NCBI RefSeq assembly: GCF_001038425.2
Contig: NZ_LDPV02000044.1
Location: 1-64,000 of the forward strand
DNA length: 64,000 nucleotides
Origin: Ornithinibacillus contaminans
GTDB taxonomy: Bacteria > Bacillota > Bacilli > Bacillales > Amphibacillaceae
Reading direction: 5' to 3'
Each line of letters opens with the position of its first letter. Within the stretch, counting starts at the first letter, position 1. Both the position numbers and the translations under genes were made by a program. This document shows positions 59,500-64,000 of the stretch, one piece after another. The notes beneath the pieces are model-generated. The model had not been told where the DNA came from. It searched no databases and worked only from the letters and a program-made list of their open reading frames with translations.

Positions 59500-61299
59500 T
59501 TGTTTAAAAACAAGTTTGGTTTACTGGCAATTGTTTTTCTAGTCATGCTTGGAATTATCCTTGCCGCTTGTGGAGATGATGCCGAGGAAGGGACACAGGA
59601 TCCCGCACAAGAAGAAAGTGAAGGCGGTACAGAAGGCGAAGCGGAAAATGCAGAACCAGTTGCTGGCGGGACGATAACCGGTGCCATGTATTCCGCACCT
59701 GCGGGTATGTTCAACCCTATCTTTTATGAGGAATCCTACGAGGCAAATATTCTATCGTTTACGCATGAAAGCTTAGTTAGCCAAAATGAAAGCCTTGAAT
59801 TTATTCCAGGTCTTGCAACCGACTGGGAAACAAACGAAGACCAGACAGAATTAACCTTGTACCTAGAGGAAGGCGTAAAATGGCACGACGGAGAAGACTT
59901 CACTGCTGATGACGTCGTGTTCACGTATAAGGCCATGTCTGATCCAGATTATGTAACAGCAGGCGGAATTCGTACTGCATATGTCACACCGCTTCTCGGC
60001 TATGAACAATATGTAGCTGGGGAAACCGATGAATTCCAAGGTGTCGTAGCCGTCGATGATTACACCGTAACCTTCAAATTTGCGGAACCAAATATTAATC
60101 CGTTGTATTATGCGAGCTTCCCGATTATTCCAGAGCATGTATTTGCCGATATTCCAGTAGCTGAAATGCCAGAGGCTTCTGAATCACGGGATGCGGGCGC
60201 TGTCATAGGAACTGGTCCATTTAAATTTACTGAAATGGTCGAACGCGAGCAATATGTACTGGAGCGTAATGAAGATTACTGGCAAGGCGCACCTTACCTT
60301 GAAAGTATCGTTTGGCGTGTCGTTGCACAATCTGTCATGACTGGACTACTGGAATCTGGTGAAGTTGACTTCATCGCTGATCCAAACGGTATTCCACCAG
60401 CAGATTATGAAACCGTGCAGGCTTTAGGAAATATTGAAATCATCGAGCAGCCTGATTTCGGTTATCAAATACTTGGATTCAAGGTTAATCACCGAACAGC
60501 TGAAGATGTGGAAAGTGGCGCAATCACTCCTGAAAATTGGGTACCAAATGAAAAAATTGCTGATCCAAGGATTCGTCAAGCAATGGCCTATGCAATCAAT
60601 CGAGAAGGCTTAATTGAAGGATTATTATATGGACGCGGTGCGATATTAAACTCACCAATCGCCAAGCAGTTCTGGGCATATGACGAAAGTGAAACGACGA
60701 ACTACACGTATGATCCAGATATGGCAGCTTCCATCCTAGACGAATTAGGCTATGTAGATACAAATGACGACGGCTTCCGTGAAGACCCGGATGGCAATGA
60801 ATGGGTCATCAATTTCGATTACCCTACCGGAAACGAACTACGTGAAAAATCAGCACCACTAATTGAGCAAATGCTAGAGGAAGTTGGGATTAACGTAAAT
60901 CTTCGTCAACCAAAGGAAATGTCTGCTTATGTGGAGGATTTAACGAATGATAACAGTGATTGGGATCTTTACTTATTAGGCTGGAGCTTAGGTAGTGCAG
61001 ACCCAGATCCAACTGGATTATGGGGCACTACAGCTGCTTATAACTTCTCTCGCTGGAACAATCCAGATTCCGAAGCACTTATGCAACAGGCTTTACAAGC
61101 ACCAGAAGCCTTTGACCAAGAATATCGAACAGAAGTCTATAAAGAATGGCAAAAGCTATTCTCAGAGGACTTACCAGCGTTACTCTTATATGCACAAAAC
61201 AGCTTATGGGCTTATAACGAACGATTACAAGGTGTAGAAGCCCTTCCGTTTACCATGTACAATGATCCACATTTATGGTGGGTAACAGACGCTGAATAG
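59500..61299 (+). CDS. appA: Oligopeptide-binding lipoprotein AppA
   Basis: Extracytoplasmic binding lipoprotein of the SBP_bac_5 family. The 599-aa protein has a type II signal peptide with lipobox LAAC (Cys24), an acidic linker (EEESEGGTEGEAENAE) and the family segment TELTLYLEEGVKWHDGEDFTADDVVFTYKA. The C-terminal peptide-binding fold ends WWVTDAE. It is longer than usual App/OppA (about 540-560) because of the acidic linker. TTG start at 59500 after GGGGG. A 243-bp MITE-like element follows before appB. Confidence 0.9.
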   Translation: MFKNKFGLLAIVFLVMLGIILAACGDDAEEGTQDPAQEESEGGTEGEAENAEPVAGGTITGAMYSAPAGMFNPIFYEESYEANILSFTHESLVSQNESLEFIPGLATDWETNEDQTELTLYLEEGVKWHDGEDFTADDVVFTYKAMSDPDYVTAGGIRTAYVTPLLGYEQYVAGETDEFQGVVAVDDYTVTFKFAEPNINPLYYASFPIIPEHVFADIPVAEMPEASESRDAGAVIGTGPFKFTEMVEREQYVLERNEDYWQGAPYLESIVWRVVAQSVMTGLLESGEVDFIADPNGIPPADYETVQALGNIEIIEQPDFGYQILGFKVNHRTAEDVESGAITPENWVPNEKIADPRIRQAMAYAINREGLIEGLLYGRGAILNSPIAKQFWAYDESETTNYTYDPDMAASILDELGYVDTNDDGFREDPDGNEWVINFDYPTGNELREKSAPLIEQMLEEVGINVNLRQPKEMSAYVEDLTNDNSDWDLYLLGWSLGSADPDPTGLWGTTAAYNFSRWNNPDSEALMQQALQAPEAFDQEYRTEVYKEWQKLFSEDLPALLLYAQNSLWAYNERLQGVEALPFTMYNDPHLWWVTDAE

Positions 61300-61325
61300 T
61301 TGAATAGGAGATTTGTAAAAAAACA

Positions 61326-61568
61326 ATGAGGGGCTGGGACAAAAGTGTTAATGGTTAGATAAAATCCGAACGTTGGTGCACGATACCCGCTCCGGGAATA
61401 TACTTCGCTTTCCGCGGGGGCTGCTGAGCCTCCTCGCGCTGACGCACTGCGGGGTCTCACCTAAGCCCTTCCTCCCGCAGGAGTCTACGTATATTCCCTA
61501 CGCTGAATTAGTGCATTATTCGTCCTTTTATCTTCTCATTTTACTTATGTCCCAGCCTCCTCCTTCAT
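61326..61568. mobile_element. MITE-like element between appA and appB
   Basis: Element of about 243 bp with terminal inverted repeats ATGAGGGGCTGGGACAAAAG (left) and its near-complement ACTTATGTCCCAGCCTCC (right, to 61568). It carries GC-rich inner stem-loops (CCGCGGGGGCTGCTGAGCC and TGCGGGGTCTCACC) and no transposase gene. I recall the GGCTGGGACA ends and inner block from small dispersed elements of Bacillaceae that resemble IS1182-type ends. It sits in the 282-bp gap of the operon and could affect appB/appC expression. No clean target duplication is seen. Confidence 0.8.
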
Positions 61569-61581
61569 AGGGGGGATTTAT

Positions 61582-62547
61582 TTGTACAAATATATTATAA
61601 GAAGAATACTTGTTTTTATCCCGATGCTCATTGTGCTTTCTATTATTGTATTTGGACTTGCAAAGGCAGCACCAGGCGATCCCTTTACTGGAAGAATATT
61701 AGACCCTGACATTAATCCTGAAGTCTTTGAGCAACAACGCGAAGCACTCGGACTCAATGACCCTATACCTATTCAATATGTTAATTGGGCGAAGCGAATT
61801 GTCCAAGGTGATTTTGGTGAATCCATGTACTACAAGGGCCGATCGGTTGCCAGCCTTATTTTAGAACGACTTCCAAACACATTGTATTTAGGATTGTTTG
61901 CTCTAGCGATTACTTTGATTGTTGCGATTCCAATTGGTATTTACTCAGCACGGAATCCCTATTCAGTTTTAGATTATAGCGCAACAACCTTTGGCTTCTT
62001 TGGACTTGCAGTGCCCAATTTCTTCTTCGGTCTGATTGCCATCTACTTTTTCGCAATTAAACTGGGATGGTTCCCATCACAAGGAACGATAACCGGTGCT
62101 AGCGTTTCTGGGATGCAGGAGGTTTTTGACCGAATCCATCATATGGTCTTACCCGGAATTACATTAGGGCTTGCTAGTACCGCATCTTATATGCGCTATA
62201 TGCGCTCCGAAGTGCTTGATGTCCTTGGTAGTGATTATATCCGAACGGCAAAGGCAAAAGGAATGTCAGCACGAAATGTCTTATACAAGCATACCTTGCG
62301 AAACGCTATCATTCCCATCATTACCTTAATGGGCTTTGAATTCGGTGCTTTATTAAGCGGAGCCATAATTACCGAGCAGGTTTTCAGTTATCCCGGCCTT
62401 GGGACGCTCTTCATCAACTCGATTACCAATCGCGACTATCCTGTCATCATGTCCATCACCTTATTATTAGGGGTAACGATTCTAATTGGAAACTTATTAG
62501 CTGATATTTTTTACAGTATCGTCGATCCGAGAATTCGCTATGATTGA
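61582..62547 (+). CDS. appB: Oligopeptide ABC transporter permease AppB
   Basis: Inner-membrane permease, 321 aa with about six membrane segments. It begins YKYIIRRILVFIPMLIVLS and carries the ABC-coupling motif near 220-240 (VLGSDYIRTAKAKGMSARNV). DppB/OppB-like. TTG start at 61582 after GGGGG; this Shine-Dalgarno lies 14 bp after the MITE end, so the element has left it intact. It overlaps no gene; 12 bp to appC. Confidence 0.9.
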   Translation: MYKYIIRRILVFIPMLIVLSIIVFGLAKAAPGDPFTGRILDPDINPEVFEQQREALGLNDPIPIQYVNWAKRIVQGDFGESMYYKGRSVASLILERLPNTLYLGLFALAITLIVAIPIGIYSARNPYSVLDYSATTFGFFGLAVPNFFFGLIAIYFFAIKLGWFPSQGTITGASVSGMQEVFDRIHHMVLPGITLGLASTASYMRYMRSEVLDVLGSDYIRTAKAKGMSARNVLYKHTLRNAIIPIITLMGFEFGALLSGAIITEQVFSYPGLGTLFINSITNRDYPVIMSITLLLGVTILIGNLLADIFYSIVDPRIRYD

Positions 62548-62559
62548 GGTGAATGAAAA

Positions 62560-63438
62560 ATGAAATCTAAAAAAAATAGCAGCTATCAAAGTCCTATGCA
62601 GTTGGCAATCAGGCGTTTTTTGAAAAACAAGCTAGCAATTGCTGGAATTGTGGTACTAGCATTGATTACATTAGGTGCTATCTTTGCTCCGTTACTCACC
62701 AGTCATGATCCTACTTACGGCGATTTATTAAAAATTGAAAAGCCACCTTCTGAGGAGCATATTCTTGGTACAGATGGTTCTGGTCGTGATAATTTTGCAC
62801 GCTTATTATACGGGGCTAGAATATCACTCGTTGTCGGCTTTAGCGCCATGCTGTTCACGTTAATTATTGGTGTTATCACAGGTGCTGTCGCTGGGTATTA
62901 CGGTGGAAAAATTGATAACATTATCATGCGACTTGCTGATTTAGTGTTAGCCATTCCGTTCATTGTATTGGCGTTAACCATTATCGCTTTGTTAGAACAA
63001 GTGACGATTTCCCTTTTTGTCACCGTTATCGCGCTCACCACATGGCCAACATTAACAAGAATCGTCCGCGGGACTTTTCTATCATTACGTGAACAAGAAT
63101 TCGTTCTCGGCGCTCGCGCGATTGGTGCAAGTGACACTCGTATTATTTTCAAACACTTTATTCCAAATGCCATCGGTCCCATCATCGTCAATGCTACATT
63201 AATGATGGCAACGATGATTATCGTCGAGTCCGGTCTTAGCTTTATCGGAATGGGTATTCCCCAGCCAACACCAACCTGGGGCAATATGATATCAGAAGCA
63301 CAAAACATCCGGATACTCCGTGATCACCCAGAAGCCTGGATTCCACCTGGATTAGGAATTTTGTTAACGGTATTGGCCATTAACTTTATTGGTGACGGGC
63401 TGCGGGATGCATTTGATCCGAAGAGTAATCGGCGGTAG
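62560..63438 (+). CDS. appC: Oligopeptide ABC transporter permease AppC
   Basis: Second permease of the app system, 292 aa. The N-terminus is AIRRFLKNKLAIAGIVVLA, with the DppC signature HILGTDGSGRDNFARLLYGA. Six membrane segments are predicted, and the coupling motif is REQEFVLGARAIGASDTRII. ATG at 62560 after GAGGTG. Last gene of the operon; a 20-bp array begins 16 bp after its stop and no plain terminator is seen. Confidence 0.92.
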   Translation: MKSKKNSSYQSPMQLAIRRFLKNKLAIAGIVVLALITLGAIFAPLLTSHDPTYGDLLKIEKPPSEEHILGTDGSGRDNFARLLYGARISLVVGFSAMLFTLIIGVITGAVAGYYGGKIDNIIMRLADLVLAIPFIVLALTIIALLEQVTISLFVTVIALTTWPTLTRIVRGTFLSLREQEFVLGARAIGASDTRIIFKHFIPNAIGPIIVNATLMMATMIIVESGLSFIGMGIPQPTPTWGNMISEAQNIRILRDHPEAWIPPGLGILLTVLAINFIGDGLRDAFDPKSNRR

Positions 63439-63454
63439 GTGGGATGCGATCTGG

Positions 63455-63625
63455 TGCTGATTGTGTGCTGATATTTAAGCATATCTGCTGATGTTGCCAG
63501 ATTCCTGCTGATGTTTGAGTATATCTGCTGATGTTGCCGGATTCCTGCTGATGGTTGAGCATATCTGCTGATGTTGCCAGAATACCTGCTGATACTATGC
63601 CACTTTCTACTGATGTGGACGGTCT
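63455..63625. repeat. 20-bp tandem array downstream of appC, seed TGCTGAT
   Basis: TGCTGAT at 63466, 63486, 63506, 63526, 63546 and 63566 (20-bp steps), then 63587 and 63608 (21). Alternating tails GTTGCCAGATTC and GTTTGAGTATAT give the 40-bp unit. One extra copy at 63455 is out of step. Confidence 0.92.
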
Positions 63626-63696
63626 AGCGGAGATACTACTCCATCAGAATATTTATCCGGCTATAGCTCACACTACTAACAGGAGGTGCTTCGTAT

Positions 63697-63909
63697 ATGA
63701 GCGATAATAAGGATAAAACACCGGAAAAATTAAAGGTTGAGCTTGGTGGTATGGGGCTTTATGGCACTACAGGTAATGGAAAAATCGGAGGCTACTCGAT
63801 GTCAGGTGATATTGAGAATGCCGGTCAGCTTGATAAAGGATTTAAGAAACATGATGATGAATCAGGAGCAATTGCTTCTCGTGATGATTCTAACGCTAGG
63901 GACGATTGA
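63697..63909 (+). CDS. Small hydrophilic protein of unknown function
   Basis: 70-aa acidic, Gly/Asp-rich protein (KLKVELGGMGLYGTTGNGKI then SMSGDIENAGQLDKGFKKHD). It has no membrane segment, no signal peptide and no recognised family. Such soluble, charged, low-complexity peptides are often stress- or spore-associated in Bacillaceae, but that is inference. It has a clear AGGAGGTG Shine-Dalgarno 7 nt before ATG 63697, which supports it being real. It stands alone between the 63-kb array and a terminator. Confidence 0.7.
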   Translation: MSDNKDKTPEKLKVELGGMGLYGTTGNGKIGGYSMSGDIENAGQLDKGFKKHDDESGAIASRDDSNARDD

Positions 63910-63921
63910 TTCCTATAAATA

Positions 63922-63963
63922 AAAAAGTGTCCTTTCTATTATTGTTACGGTAATAGAAAGGAC
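63922..63963 (-). terminator. Terminator for a leftward gene beyond the right edge
   Basis: Perfect 13-bp arms GTCCTTTCTATTA/TAATAGAAAGGAC with a 9-nt loop. The strong T run (CTTTTTTATTT) is on the minus strand, so it ends a gene entering from the right. It could also stop the small plus-strand gene weakly. Confidence 0.78.
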
Positions 63964-64000
63964 CAATTTACTATCATAGACTAATTATATTAACACTGCT

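Overview
The window reads as a continuous chromosomal segment of a low-GC Gram-positive Bacillaceae species. The gene order guaA - pbuG - yebE-like - purEKBCSQLFMNHD - yerA - yerB - yerC - pcrB - pcrA - ligA - camS - putP/opuE - gatCAB - dagK - rlmCD follows the backbone I know from Bacillus subtilis, almost all on the minus strand. I infer a member of the Oceanobacillus/Virgibacillus/Ornithinibacillus side of the family, but nothing seen fixes the genus. No rRNA, tRNA, phage, transposase or CRISPR locus is visible.

Layout, left to right. 1-8.6 kb: rlmCD, dagK, a broken GNAT gene, gatCAB, and a PutP-type symporter preceded by an unlisted 38-aa membrane ORF. 8.8-10.6 kb: an HTH+TPR regulator of NprR size followed directly by a 50-aa secreted-peptide gene and a terminator, which looks like an RNPP quorum-sensing pair. 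10.6-18.5 kb: P5C dehydrogenase, camS, ligA, pcrA, pcrB. 18.6-22 kb: accessory DNA (a decayed dehydrogenase, two unknown membrane proteins, DUF421, cupin). 22-26.7 kb: RlmI-like methyltransferase, yerC, yerB, and yerA broken by one amber codon. 27-29.1 kb: a four-gene cassette (GNAT, GrpB, GNAT, NUDIX) between two near-identical terminators. 29.2-42.5 kb: the twelve-gene purine operon with promoter, PurR boxes and guanine riboswitch. 42.5-48.2 kb: yebE-like, Hsp20, MOSC, msrA, an MFS gene and pbuG. 48.5-54.9 kb: guaA and the moxR/DUF58/transglutaminase operon. 55.6-63.4 kb: an amidase and an app-type oligopeptide ABC operon.

How it works together: de novo IMP synthesis (pur), IMP-to-GMP conversion (guaA) and purine uptake (pbuG) each carry a guanine-class riboswitch. 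The pur and pbuG leaders also carry paired PurR boxes, so both guanine pool and PRPP should control them. The app transporter could import small peptides of the kind the RNPP pair would use; that link is inference.

The most unusual signal is a set of intergenic arrays with an exact 20-bp (often 40-bp) period at seven places. They use several unrelated seed sequences (GGGCGAT, CTGCTGAT, TTCAGCG, AATGTTAA, GACTAGC) but always the same pitch. One lies inside the purine operon between purH and purN, and another switches from one seed family to another within a single locus. Two other dispersed repeats interrupt operons or leaders: a MITE-like element between appA and appB, and a GC-rich repeat in the pbuG leader. 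Three broken genes (GNAT with TGA, yerA with TAG, a frameshifted dehydrogenase) suggest either recent decay or sequence errors.
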